A stretch of DNA of 64,000 nt from Roseibium marinum. GTDB lineage: Bacteria > Pseudomonadota > Alphaproteobacteria > Rhizobiales > Stappiaceae. The DNA is taken from contig NZ_PPCN01000001.1 in the NCBI RefSeq assembly GCF_002906165.1, forward strand, positions 248,001-312,000, in the 5' to 3' direction. Shown one piece after another: positions 43,996 through 52,430 of this stretch. The notes below the pieces were generated by a model, which was given only the letters and a program-made list of their open reading frames with translations, did no database searches and had not been told where the DNA came from. Each line of letters starts with the position of its first letter. Positions within the stretch are counted from its first letter, which is position 1. Both the position numbers and the translations under genes were made by a program.

Positions 43996-44963
43996 GCGGC
44001 GCGGCTCCGGATGCGGGGGTCGAGAAGGGAGTAGGCAACGTCGACCGCCAGGTTGATCGCGATGAACAGCGTCACCATCACCAGGATGTAGGCGACGACG
44101 ACGGGCCGGTCCAAGGCGTTGATGGAATCGATGATCAGCTTGCCGACGCCCGGCCAGGCGAAGATGGTCTCCGTTACCACCGCGAAGGCCACCAGCGTGC
44201 CGAACTCGATGCCGATGACGGTGACGATCGGGATCAGGATGATCTTCATCACGTGAACCAGCAGAATGCGGCGTTCGCTGAGGCCGCGGGCGCGGGCGAA
44301 TTTCACGAAGTCGAGCGGCAGGGTCTCCTGAACGCCCGTCCGCGTCAGCCGGATGATCACCGCCATGTTGCCGAGCGAAAGGTTGATCGCCGGCAGGATC
44401 AGGTGGCGGATGCCGTCCCAGGAGGCGAAACTCGTGGTGATGCCGAAGATCGTCCCCGGCTCGCCGCGTCCGGTGGAAGGCAGCCAGCCGAGCCAGACGG
44501 CGAAAATCATGATCAGCATCATGCCCTGCCAGAAATGCGGCAGGGAAAAGCCAAGGATTGACCCGGTCATGACGCTTTCGTCGACCATTGTTCCGGGGCG
44601 GTTTCCAGCCCACAGACCCATTGGCAGCCCGATCAGCAGCGACATCAGCAAAGCCGTGATCGTCAGCTCCAGAGTCGCCGGCAGGCGCTCGAAGATCACC
44701 TCCATCGCCGGCCGGTTATAGACGAAGGAATTGCCGAAATCGCCATGCAGCGCGGCCCACAGGAAGCGGCCGTACTGGACGGGAAGCGGCAGGTCGAGAC
44801 CGAGAGACCGCGCGACCTGGGCCCGTTCCGCCTCCGAGGCGTCGGAGGGAAGCAGGATCTCCAGCGGATCGCCGATGGCATAGACCGCGACGAACACGAT
44901 CAGCGACGTCGCGAACAGCACCATGACGGCCTGCATCAGGCGGCGGATGACGAAAGTCGTCAT
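43992..44963 (-). CDS. ABC transporter permease (DppB type)
   Basis: The 323-residue inner-membrane permease starts MTTFVIRRLMQAVMVLFATS, the usual DppB N-terminus, with the periplasmic segment LGLDLPLPVQYGRFLW and the EAA-like loop FVKFARARGLSERRILL. It is the first gene of the transporter operon, divergent from the LysR gene. Confidence 0.93.
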   Translation of the reverse strand: MTTFVIRRLMQAVMVLFATSLIVFVAVYAIGDPLEILLPSDASEAERAQVARSLGLDLPLPVQYGRFLWAALHGDFGNSFVYNRPAMEVIFERLPATLELTITALLMSLLIGLPMGLWAGNRPGTMVDESVMTGSILGFSLPHFWQGMMLIMIFAVWLGWLPSTGRGEPGTIFGITTSFASWDGIRHLILPAINLSLGNMAVIIRLTRTGVQETLPLDFVKFARARGLSERRILLVHVMKIILIPIVTVIGIEFGTLVAFAVVTETIFAWPGVGKLIIDSINALDRPVVVAYILVMVTLFIAINLAVDVAYSLLDPRIRSRAA

Positions 44964-45076
44964 GGCGCGCCGCGCCTTGTTTTCAGTTTCGGTGACATGC
45001 TCCCTCCAGCGTCCTGTGCGGTCACCTTGACCAACTTGCGGAAGCGATGCAAGATTATGAATAAACAAGCGCAGCC

Positions 45077-45093
45077 TATGCGCAAAACGCATA
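45077..45093. promoter_or_regulatory. LysR-type operator dyad
   Basis: TATGCG-N5-CGCATA is a perfect dyad containing a T-N11-A LysR core. It lies in the 139-bp divergent region, 10 bp before the LysR start codon, and could mediate autoregulation and control of the ABC operon. Confidence 0.6.
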
Positions 45094-45102
45094 AGGTTAG
45101 CG

Positions 45103-46017
45103 ATGCGCATCGATCTTCTGGAAACCTACCGCGCCATTCTCGCCATCGGCACCACGCAGGGCGCGGCCCTGGAACTGGGGGTCTCGCAATCGGCGGTCAG
45201 CCGGCGTCTCGCGCAACTGGAGGAAACGCTCGGTCTCACGCTCTTCATCCGCGACAAGACCCGGCTGATCCCGACGCGCGAGAACAGGATGATCCAGGGT
45301 CAGATAGAGGGGCTGCTGGACCGCAGCCACCGCCTGAGCGCCCGGGCGCAGGAACTGCGCAACGGCAATTCCTCCTCCATCACCCTCAGGGTGGCCTTTC
45401 CCTCAAGCCTGACACTGTCCGTGGTGCCGCGCATCGTGGCGGAGTTTCTGGCGGAAAACGACCAGGTGAAGCTCGAACTGCACAATGGTCCCTATGACAG
45501 CATCGAGCGCATGCTGCTGGACGAGCGGGCGGAAATCGGCTTCCTGCGCCATCCGGTGCAACGATCCGGCCTGAAGACCGCGCCGCTGGTCACCTCGCGC
45601 ACGGTCTGTGTGGTGCCGCGCGGCCATCCGCTGGAGGCGCGCGGCACGGTCAGCGTCCGGGATCTGCGCGGCCTGCCGCTGATCCTGCTCGGCCGCGCCC
45701 GCTCCGTGCGTCAGGAATTCGAGGACCTCTTCCGCCGATCCGGCCTGCGGCCCGATATCCGCGTCGAGGCCCATTCGGTCTGCTCCGCCTGCGCGCTCGT
45801 CGCCGCCGGCCTCGGCGTCACCCTGGTGAACGAGCTGATGGCCATCGACCAGAAACACCTGCCCATCACGCTCCTCCCTCTGGCCGAATCCTTCCCCCAC
45901 GCCTTCGCCTTCGCCATGATCGACGACACCCCGCCAAGCATCTCGGCAACCAAGTTCATGGAAAAAACCACCTCCATGCTCGCCGATTTCCTCAGCGCGA
46001 AGATTTCACCGGTGTGA
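45103..46017 (+). CDS. LysR-family transcriptional regulator
   Basis: The 304-residue protein has an N-terminal winged helix-turn-helix (LELGVSQSAVSRRLAQLEE) and a periplasmic-binding-fold effector domain. It diverges from the peptide ABC operon and is probably its activator in response to the transported compound. An AAGG site precedes the ATG. Confidence 0.9.
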   Translation: MRIDLLETYRAILAIGTTQGAALELGVSQSAVSRRLAQLEETLGLTLFIRDKTRLIPTRENRMIQGQIEGLLDRSHRLSARAQELRNGNSSSITLRVAFPSSLTLSVVPRIVAEFLAENDQVKLELHNGPYDSIERMLLDERAEIGFLRHPVQRSGLKTAPLVTSRTVCVVPRGHPLEARGTVSVRDLRGLPLILLGRARSVRQEFEDLFRRSGLRPDIRVEAHSVCSACALVAAGLGVTLVNELMAIDQKHLPITLLPLAESFPHAFAFAMIDDTPPSISATKFMEKTTSMLADFLSAKISPV

Positions 46018-46103
46018 GGGGAGGGGCGTGCAAGGGAAGTTGCCATGCCTCTGTCGGGCCGGTTCAGGCATGGTGTCTGATACTCGCCAACACGGGTGGA
46101 AAC

Positions 46104-46119
46104 TGTCGGACCTCCGACA
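46104..46119. promoter_or_regulatory. NifA upstream activating sequence (fixR-nifA)
   Basis: TGT-CGGACCTCCG-ACA matches the NifA consensus TGT-N10-ACA and is itself a near-perfect palindrome. Its centre is about 87 bp above the predicted transcription start. It would give nifA positive autoregulation. Confidence 0.75.
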
Positions 46120-46171
46120 CTTTTGTCGACAGCGTTTGGTCCAGACAACGGAAAGGCGGACACGGAGACGC

Positions 46172-46187
46172 TGGCACAAGGATTGCT
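46172..46187 (+). promoter_or_regulatory. Sigma-54 promoter of fixR-nifA
   Basis: TGGCACAAGGATTGCT is a full match to TGGCAC-N5-TTGCW. Transcription should start near 46198, giving a leader of about 115 bases. Confidence 0.88.
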
Positions 46188-46242
46188 ATCTTTACAGCGC
46201 GGAAACCCTCCTTGCTCCGGTGAAGCCGAGCGCCCCGCCGGT

Positions 46243-46281
46243 CGCCTTGGGCCTGTGGCCAAAGCCACGGGCCCAAGGGCG
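46243..46281 (+). other. Long hairpin in the fixR mRNA leader
   Basis: Arms 46243-46259 and 46264-46281 pair (CGCCTTGGGCC...GGCCCAAGGGCG) around a CAAA loop with one or two mismatches. It sits 32 bases before the fixR start and about 45 bases after the predicted transcription start, so it would be part of the mRNA and could affect translation or stability. Confidence 0.5.
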
Positions 46282-46313
46282 GAGATTTGGATGACTGTTT
46301 GAACGGGGAGAGC

Positions 46314-47123
46314 ATGTCGGACACCACGCTTCAAGAACCGCCCCGGTGCCCGGTCGATCATGGCGCGTCCAGCGTGCTGGACCCGGCCCGGCGGCGGACT
46401 GTCGTCGTGACCGGCGCAAGTCGCGGCATCGGCCACGCGGTCGTCAAACGGTTTGCCGAGGACGGCTGGCGGATTATCACCTGCTCGCGTCAACCCTTCG
46501 ACGCGGTGCGGTGTCCCTGGGACGCGGGACCCGAAGACCACGTGCAGATCGATCTGTCGGATCGCAAGCGGACGGCCGTGGCGATTGAGGAAATTCGCGG
46601 CCGGCTTGAAGGCGGGCGGCTCGACGCACTTGTCAATAACGCCGGAATTTCACCCAAGGGCATGGAAGGTGAGCGGCTCAATTCGCTCACGACACCCGAA
46701 ATGCTCTGGATGGGGGTGTTTCACGTCAATTTTCTGGCGCCTTTGCTCTTGGCTCGCGGCCTGTTTGCGGAACTTGCCGAGGCAAGCGGCGCGATCGTGA
46801 ATATCACCTCGGTCGTCGGTTCCAGGGTGCACCCCTTCGCGGGCTCGGCCTACGCGACATCCAAGGCGGCTCTTTCTTCGCTGACGCGGGAAATGGCGGC
46901 GGATTTCGCACCGCATGGTATCCGGGTCAACGCGATTGCTCCGGGAGAGATCGTGACCGACATCCTGTCGCCGGAAACCGAGGAGCGATTCGTGCCGCTC
47001 ATTCCCATGCGCCGCCTCGGCCAGCCGGAAGAAGTTGCGACCGTCGTGGCGTTCCTGTGTTCGGGGGCCGCGAGCTATGTGACCGGCGAAGAGATCAATA
47101 TTAACGGTGGTCAACTGCTGTAA
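46314..47123 (+). CDS. fixR: Short-chain dehydrogenase FixR
   Basis: The 269-residue SDR has the NAD(P)-binding motif TGASRGIG, the NNAG motif and the catalytic Tyr-Lys pair in [14 protein letters not shown] 46314 has a GGGGAG site. Its position directly before nifA under a -24/-12 promoter matches the fixR-nifA operon of Bradyrhizobium, where FixR is an SDR of this size. FixR's substrate is not known to me and it is not considered essential for fixation. Assignment rests on family plus position. Confidence 0.82.
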   Translation: MSDTTLQEPPRCPVDHGASSVLDPARRRTVVVTGASRGIGHAVVKRFAEDGWRIITCSRQPFDAVRCPWDAGPEDHVQIDLSDRKRTAVAIEEIRGRLEGGRLDALVNNAGISPKGMEGERLNSLTTPEMLWMGVFHVNFLAPLLLARGLFAELAEASGAIVNITSVVGSRVHPFAGSAYATSKAALSSLTREMAADFAPHGIRVNAIAPGEIVTDILSPETEERFVPLIPMRRLGQPEEVATVVAFLCSGAASYVTGEEININGGQLL

Positions 47124-47461
47124 GATACATAAGTATTTCTATGTATTTGCGATGCGATTGTGCATTTTTTGCCGGAGAGTGATGATAATTGACGCAAGAC
47201 GAAATAATGGTTCCCTGCTATATTCGAAGCATGAGGTGATCCATACCTGTTCCGCAAGTTGTTCAGATTTGGATGTTGAGAAATAACGCTTTGCTGGTGC
47301 CTTTGAAGCGCTGCCTGCAAAAGTTAGACGCGAAAAATTACCTTCCGAATACGCTTCAGGATGTTCCATACGCTCGGAATGTAAGAATACTTGCGCCTTT
47401 TTGCAGGGCGGATCTGCCCTTCGATGCGCTCCGGCTGGTTTCCATAATAGGGGCGCCGGCA
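47124..47461 (+). other. fixR-nifA intercistronic region
   Basis: This 338-bp AT-richer gap starts with a dyad ATACATA-N8-TATGTAT (47125-47146) right after the fixR stop. The nifA frame stays open back to 47273, but the sequence before 47462 lacks a family-like N-terminus. I found no convincing -24/-12 or Fnr/FixK-type site. It may carry a secondary, sigma-70-type promoter for nifA. Confidence 0.4.
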
Positions 47462-49243
47462 ATGAACCATTTCGTGACGATCTCAAAGACAGACCAGCCT
47501 ATGGGCTCCGGCGATGGTTCCGGGGAAGCACTTTGGCATGGGACCAATGGCAAGTCGGACATCGGTCTGTTCGGTATTTATGAAATTTCCAAACTTCTGA
47601 ATGAGCCGGCGCGGTTGGAAAGCGTGCTGGCAAGCGTTGCCAACGTGCTGAGTTCGTTTCTGCAGATGCGCCTCAGTATGATCGTCATCCTTGACGAGGC
47701 AGGCGACCCGGAAATCGTTGCGACCGCCGACGGGGTGGATGGAAGCGGGGCGCGCCGGACCGACACGCTGCCGCAGGTTGTCATCGACCGTCTGGTTGCC
47801 ACCCAAACACCGCTGGTGGTGCAAAACATCGCTTCCGATCCCCTGTTCGCGGAGGTAGCGGAGCGAATTACCGAGGGCCTGAGTGGTGGCGTGGCGTTCC
47901 TGGGCGTGCCGATCAAGGCAGGCAATCAGGTTGTTGGCACCTTGTCGATAGACCGGGTGCGTGACGGCGCCACGACCTTCCGGATCGACGAGGATCTCCG
48001 CTTCCTGAAGATGGTGGCCAATCTGATCGGTCAGTCGGTGCGACTGCACCGTATCCTGTCGGCCGACCGGCAGCGACTGCTGAATGAGCGCAGCGCATTG
48101 GAAAAGGCGCTGAACCAGGAGCTTGCCGACAAGGGACATCTGCCCAAGCCCAGGATCGGCGGGATTGTCGGCGAGAGCGACAAGGTCCGCAAGGTCATGG
48201 AGAAGATCGCGGTGGTCGCACAGTCGAATTCCACCGTGTTGTTGCGCGGCGAAAGCGGAACCGGCAAGGAACTGTTCGCCCGCGCGATCCACGACATGTC
48301 GCCACGGAAATCGAAGCCTTTTGTGAAGTTGAATTGCGCGGCATTGCCGGAAAGTGTGCTTGAATCGGAACTCTTCGGACATGAAAAAGGCGCCTTTACC
48401 GGCGCCGTCGGTCAGCGTCAGGGGCGCTTCGAAATGGCCAATGGCGGCACCCTGCTGCTGGATGAAATCGGCGAAATTTCCGCGAATTTTCAGGCTAAAT
48501 TGCTGCGCGTGCTGCAGGAAGGCGAATTCGAACGGGTCGGTGGCAGTAAAACGCTCAAGGTGGATGTCCGTTTGGTCTGCGCCACCAACAAGGATCTGGA
48601 GGCTGCCGTCAGCAAGGGTGAATTCCGCGCCGATCTTTACTATCGCATCAACGTGGTTCCGGTCTTTCTGCCGCCGCTGCGCGACCGGCCGGGCGATGTC
48701 AGACTGTTGGCGAGAAACTTTCTGGATCGCTTCAACAAGGAAAATGGCCGCAAGTTGCGTCTTTCCGGGACGGCGTTGAATGTACTTGAGCGCTGCTATT
48801 TTCCCGGCAATGTGCGCGAGTTGGAAAATTGTGTCCGCCGCACCGCCACGCTCGCCGCCAGCGAGGTGATTGACCGCTGTGATTTTGCCTGTGCCAGCGG
48901 CGATTGCCTTTCGGCGTTGTTGTGGACTGGCGGCGGCCGGTCCAACCCGGCCGAAATGGCAGTTTCAACCGCGGGCTCGACCGTCCCGGAGGCCGGACCG
49001 GCAGGCGCGGCATTTGCTTCAGCATCGGAGTTGCCGGTATCGCCATCGCAAGGGTGCAGCCATGCCGGCGAAGGAAGTTGCCCCGCGACCGCCGGTGGGC
49101 GACCCACGGACCGGGAACACCTGATCGAGGCTATGGAACGCGCGGGCTGGGTCCAGGCCAAGGCGGCCCGCCTGCTTGGTCTCACCCCCCGGCAGATCGG
49201 CTATGCGCTGAGGAAGCAGGGCATCGAGGTGAAACGCATTTAG
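47462..49243 (+). CDS. nifA: Nitrogen fixation activator NifA (oxygen-sensitive type)
   Basis: The 593-residue sigma-54 activator has an N-terminal GAF domain (about 35-190), an AAA+ domain (about 236-470) with Walker A GESGTGKE, the GAFTGA loop and TLLLDEIGE, and a C-terminal Fis-like helix-turn-helix (KAARLLGLTPRQIGYAL). At the end of the AAA+ domain and in the linker, cysteines follow the pattern C-X11-C-X19-C-X4-C (from ERC to GDC), the redox/iron motif of oxygen-sensitive alphaproteobacterial NifA. ATG 47462 is chosen from a GGGG site and usual NifA length. Predicted targets are the TGT-N10-ACA sites in this window. Confidence 0.95.
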   Translation: MNHFVTISKTDQPMGSGDGSGEALWHGTNGKSDIGLFGIYEISKLLNEPARLESVLASVANVLSSFLQMRLSMIVILDEAGDPEIVATADGVDGSGARRTDTLPQVVIDRLVATQTPLVVQNIASDPLFAEVAERITEGLSGGVAFLGVPIKAGNQVVGTLSIDRVRDGATTFRIDEDLRFLKMVANLIGQSVRLHRILSADRQRLLNERSALEKALNQELADKGHLPKPRIGGIVGESDKVRKVMEKIAVVAQSNSTVLLRGESGTGKELFARAIHDMSPRKSKPFVKLNCAALPESVLESELFGHEKGAFTGAVGQRQGRFEMANGGTLLLDEIGEISANFQAKLLRVLQEGEFERVGGSKTLKVDVRLVCATNKDLEAAVSKGEFRADLYYRINVVPVFLPPLRDRPGDVRLLARNFLDRFNKENGRKLRLSGTALNVLERCYFPGNVRELENCVRRTATLAASEVIDRCDFACASGDCLSALLWTGGGRSNPAEMAVSTAGSTVPEAGPAGAAFASASELPVSPSQGCSHAGEGSCPATAGGRPTDREHLIEAMERAGWVQAKAARLLGLTPRQIGYALRKQGIEVKRI

Positions 49244-49444
49244 AGACCTTCCCGACAAGGGCTCTAGAAAAATATCGCAGCCGGGAGCGACTTGGGTTTC
49301 GGCTGCCGATTGCGGCCCGCAGGATGCGCACCAGCCGCAATCGAGAAGGTTTGGATGACTCTGTTTCGGCGCGGCGCCATCGGTGCGAATGTAGCTAACC
49401 GGGAGTCGGATCGGGCCTCGCTATGGTCCGCAAACAGTAAATTC

Positions 49445-50665
49445 TCAGCTGTGCAATCGCCGATGAAATTCGATGACGTGACCGGTGCTTCGATCGTCAC
49501 TCAGCGGAGCGATCAATGGATCGCCGCCCAGCCCCAGAAACCCTTCCGCCGCCACGAGGAGACGTTCCAGTTCGGCGCTACCGACCGGTCCCTTGTGCTT
49601 CGTCGCATGGTGGCGAACGAGCGAGAGCAAAACAGGCGCGACTTCAGGGTCAAGGACCCGGCCAAACGCTTCGACCGCGTTGTTGAGAGCCGCTGTGCCC
49701 GAGTGCTTGCCGACAACAATGGTGTGCCTACGGCCGAAGTCCGCCGGATCCGGCCCCTGATAGGTCTCGGGGGCCTTCAAAATGGCAGCGACGTGAATGC
49801 CTGATTCATGACTGAAAACGTCGCTTCCGACGATGGGCTTGCCATGTGGGACCGGACGCCCGGAAGCCGCCGCGACCCGCGCGGAAAGCAAGGACAGTTG
49901 CTTCCAGTCGATGCCGGTGCCGATGCCGTTCAATCGTCCCAAAGCTACGGCGATTTCCTCAAGCGGCGTGTTGCCCGCTCTCTCGCCAAGGCCGTTGACG
50001 GTCGCCGAGATATGCTGCGCGCCGGCGCGCACGGCAGCCAGACTGTTGGCGGTCGCCAGACCGAGATCGTTGTGACCGTGAAATTCCACCGCGAGACCGC
50101 CAACCGACACCACCCGCTCGACCATTTTTGCAGTCGAGAACGGATCCAGGATGCCGACCGTATCGGCGAGCCGAAACCGGAAGGCTCCCGCCTCCGCGGC
50201 TACGTCCGCCACACGAGCCAGGTGGTCCGGGTCTGCGCGCGAGGCATCCTCGCCACCGATGGCCACCTCGAAGCCGGCATCGAGGGCCATCGAGACAAAC
50301 CTTCGTATGCGGGCCAGCGCTTCGTCCGGCCCGATTCCCAGTTTTGTCGACAACATGAGATCGGACATCGGAATCGACAGGTTCACCGCGTTGGCGCCAC
50401 TTCGTTGCGCGGCCTTCAGGTCGCTCTCCATCATCCGGCACCAGGCAAGCACACGGAAGTCCCTGCTCAGCCGCGCGATGAGGCGAATGCTCTCGATTTC
50501 CTCATCGCCCATGGCCGGCGTTCCCGCCTCGATTTCCGGCACGCCGGCAAGGGCGAGCGCTTCGGCGATGTCGATTTTCTCCGACAGGGAAAAGGCGACC
50601 CCGGGGGCCTGCTCACCGTCACGGAGCGTGGTGTCATTCAAATAGACGAAAGGTGGGCGTTGCAT
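49445..50665 (-). CDS. nifV: Homocitrate synthase NifV
   Basis: The 406-residue enzyme condenses acetyl-CoA and 2-oxoglutarate to homocitrate, the organic ligand of FeMo-cofactor. The start [18 protein letters not shown] is the diagnostic metal-binding DTTLRDGEQ motif; [17 protein letters not shown] and [12 protein letters not shown] follow. It converges with nifA across a 201-bp gap holding only a weak inverted repeat (49308-49342). It has its own NifA site and sigma-54 promoter. Confidence 0.94.
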   Translation of the reverse strand: MQRPPFVYLNDTTLRDGEQAPGVAFSLSEKIDIAEALALAGVPEIEAGTPAMGDEEIESIRLIARLSRDFRVLAWCRMMESDLKAAQRSGANAVNLSIPMSDLMLSTKLGIGPDEALARIRRFVSMALDAGFEVAIGGEDASRADPDHLARVADVAAEAGAFRFRLADTVGILDPFSTAKMVERVVSVGGLAVEFHGHNDLGLATANSLAAVRAGAQHISATVNGLGERAGNTPLEEIAVALGRLNGIGTGIDWKQLSLLSARVAAASGRPVPHGKPIVGSDVFSHESGIHVAAILKAPETYQGPDPADFGRRHTIVVGKHSGTAALNNAVEAFGRVLDPEVAPVLLSLVRHHATKHKGPVGSAELERLLVAAEGFLGLGGDPLIAPLSDDRSTGHVIEFHRRLHS

Positions 50666-50710
50666 GGCATGTTGCCTTTTGGGTCCGAAAACAGGTTCGC
50701 AGCCTACAGA

Positions 50711-50725
50711 GCAAAGGTCATGCCA
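50711..50725 (-). promoter_or_regulatory. Sigma-54 promoter of nifV
   Basis: The minus strand reads TGGCATGACCTTTGC, matching TGGCAY-N5-TTGC with correct spacing. The predicted start is near 50699, 34 bases above the nifV ATG. Confidence 0.85.
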
Positions 50726-50768
50726 TGGTGTAAATTATTGATTTAATTAAATATTTTAAAATAAGATC

Positions 50769-50805
50769 TGTGTCGCAAACCGGACAGGGTTGAGTTTGCG
50801 ACACA
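50769..50805 (-). terminator. Terminator-like hairpin after the peroxiredoxin gene
   Basis: TGTGTCGCAAAC (50769-50780) and GTTTGCGACACA (50794-50805) form a perfect 12-bp stem with a 13-base loop. On the minus strand it is followed by GATCTTATTTT, a moderate U-tract. It would end the suf-irr-peroxiredoxin transcript before nifV. The NifA site of nifV lies within it. Confidence 0.7.
50771..50786. promoter_or_regulatory. NifA upstream activating sequence (nifV)
   Basis: TGT-CGCAAACCGG-ACA matches TGT-N10-ACA, centred about 79 bp above the predicted nifV transcription start. It overlaps the left arm and loop of the terminator hairpin. Confidence 0.65.
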
Positions 50806-50876
50806 GGCTGCGAACCTTCGCGGGGTCCGGACGCATTGCCTGCTCCGGATTGGATCCGGTTGCGGGGGCGCCGTTC

Positions 50877-51419
50877 TCAGGCGGCCTCCGTCTTCTTCAC
50901 TGCCCTGAGATTTTCCAGGATGTTCTGCGGCGAGGAGATGCCATAAGGGTCCGTCTCGCAGTTGTCCGAATAGCCTTCTTCCTCGAACCACATATCGATG
51001 ACGCCGTTGTCGATCACGGCGCCGTAGCGCCAGGAGCGCATGCCGAAGCCGAGATTGTCCTTGGCAACCAGCATGCCCATTTTGCGGGTGAATTCGCCGG
51101 AGCCGTCAGGGATGACCTTCACCTTGTCGATACCCTGCGCCGAGGCCCAGGCATTCATGACGAAAGCGTCATTGACGGAGACGCAGTAGATCTCGTCGAC
51201 ACCTTCGGCCTTGAAATCGTCATAGAGCTTTTCGAAGTCCGGTAACTGATAGGTGGAGCAGGTCGGGGTGAAAGCGCCAGGTAAAGAAAACAGTATGACG
51301 CGCTTGCCCGCGAAGTAGTCGTCGGAAGTCTTGTCTTCCCAGCGAAAGGGATTGGGGCCTTCGATGGTTTCGTCACGCACACGGGTGCGGAAGGTTACGT
51401 TTGGAACTTTCTTCAGCAT
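50877..51419 (-). CDS. Peroxiredoxin (Prx5-type)
   Basis: The 180-residue thiol peroxidase has the active-site motif PGAFTPTCSTYQLP (peroxidatic Cys about residue 54) and the conserved Arg in SWRYG. It would reduce hydrogen or organic peroxides, probably using glutaredoxin or thioredoxin. It is the last gene of the TPR-suf-irr run and probably protects oxygen-labile nitrogenase and Fe-S intermediates. I found no separate sigma-54 promoter in the 130-bp gap above it. Confidence 0.88.
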   Translation of the reverse strand: MLKKVPNVTFRTRVRDETIEGPNPFRWEDKTSDDYFAGKRVILFSLPGAFTPTCSTYQLPDFEKLYDDFKAEGVDEIYCVSVNDAFVMNAWASAQGIDKVKVIPDGSGEFTRKMGMLVAKDNLGFGMRSWRYGAVIDNGVIDMWFEEEGYSDNCETDPYGISSPQNILENLRAVKKTEAA

Positions 51420-51549
51420 TGATCTTCGTCTCCTTGATCAGGTGCCGACCAATCCGGGGAGGCGGATGACCGGCCGGTTCGCCGTGCTTGGCAAAAGGGG
51501 AAATGAAATTGTGCGATTGGAGCGCGCGGTCGCTGTCCGCCGTCCAGGG

Positions 51550-51996
51550 TCAGGGTTTGATTTTCCTCAACCGGACGATGACGTCGATATGCGTCACTTC
51601 CATCCCTTCGGGCAGTTCCAGGTCGCGCTCGAGGCAGACCGAGCCGGTTGGAATATCCAGCACCTGCTTGTCGTCCTCGACGAAGAAATGATGATGGTCG
51701 GAGGTGTCGGTGTCGAAATAGTTGGATGTCGCATCCATGGTGACTTCCCGCAACAGGCCCGCCCGGCTGAACTGGTGCAAGGTGTTGTAGACCGTTGCCA
51801 GCGTGAGGTTGGCGTTGGCCGCAATTGCCTTCTGGTGCAGTTCGTCGGCATTGATGTGTTGATGCTTGCCGGTAAAGAGCAGTTCTCCCAACGCCAGGCG
51901 TTGTCGTGTCGCCCGCAGGCCATTCATGCGCAGGATCGCTTTCAAACTGGCCTGCTGTGAGGATGGCGGATAGTGGGGTGTGCTGAGGTCTGACAT
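51550..51996 (-). CDS. irr: Fur-family regulator, Irr-like
   Basis: The 148-residue Fur-superfamily protein has the winged-helix segment GLRATRQRLALGELLF, LATVYNTLHQF and the HHHFF motif in SDHHHFFVEDD, as in the iron/heme-responsive Irr of Rhizobiales. Irr normally senses heme status and controls iron and Fe-S genes. Its location inside a nif-linked suf operon is less usual than a free-standing irr, so it may be a second, nif-specialised copy. The C-terminus lacks the extra Cys pairs of Fur. Confidence 0.8.
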   Translation of the reverse strand: MSDLSTPHYPPSSQQASLKAILRMNGLRATRQRLALGELLFTGKHQHINADELHQKAIAANANLTLATVYNTLHQFSRAGLLREVTMDATSNYFDTDTSDHHHFFVEDDKQVLDIPTGSVCLERDLELPEGMEVTHIDVIVRLRKIKP

Positions 51997-52058
51997 GTCA
52001 CTCTCTCCAGGAACACGGAATTGAATGGGAAGCCTTCAACCAGGTGCCGGCCAGCGGA

Positions 52059-52430
52059 TTACATGAAACCAAGCTCCAGTTTGGCTTCCTCGGACATTTT
52101 CGACTGGTCCCATGGCGGTTCGAACACCAGGCGCACGACGACCGCGTCGACGCCGGCCACGTCGTTGACCGCCTTTTGCACCCAGCCGACGATCTCGCCG
52201 GCAACCGGGCAGCCCGGCGCCGTGAGTGTCATTTCGATTTCTGCGATGCCGAGTTCGTTGACGGTGATGTCGTAGATCAAGCCGAGATCGTAGATGTTGA
52301 CCGGGATTTCCGGGTCGAGCACTGTCCGGATCGCGGCGACGATCTCCTCCATCCGCTCGTCCCGTTCGGCTCCGGACGGTGTGACCGCTGCCGCTGGCAG
52401 CTCAAGGTTCTGCAACCCCCTGCCGGTCAT
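52059..52430 (-). CDS. sufT: SUF-associated DUF59 protein SufT
   Basis: The 123-residue DUF59/MIP18-type protein has DPEIPVNIYDLGLIYDI and the conserved-Cys motif TAPGCPVAGEIV. Such proteins assist Fe-S cluster maturation or carriage. ATG 52430 overlaps the sufS stop by 4 bp. It lies in the usual place at the end of an alphaproteobacterial suf operon. Confidence 0.88.
   Translation of the reverse strand: MTGRGLQNLELPAAAVTPSGAERDERMEEIVAAIRTVLDPEIPVNIYDLGLIYDITVNELGIAEIEMTLTAPGCPVAGEIVGWVQKAVNDVAGVDAVVVRLVFEPPWDQSKMSEEAKLELGFM

Larger units (their letters stand above)
46018..46313 (+). promoter_or_regulatory. fixR-nifA promoter and leader region
   Basis: This 296-bp gap holds no gene. It contains a NifA upstream site, a consensus sigma-54 promoter and a long hairpin in the leader, each listed separately. 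Several short frames cross it but have no start signals. Confidence 0.7.

Noticed and set aside
47273-47461. N-terminal extension of NifA
   Set aside because: The frame is open, but the extra 63 residues do not resemble NifA. ATG 47462 has a better ribosome binding site and gives the usual length.
51420-51549. Separate NifA/sigma-54 promoter for the peroxiredoxin gene
   Set aside because: The only GG/GC pair with correct spacing has CCGC in place of TTGC; readthrough from the suf-irr genes is simpler.
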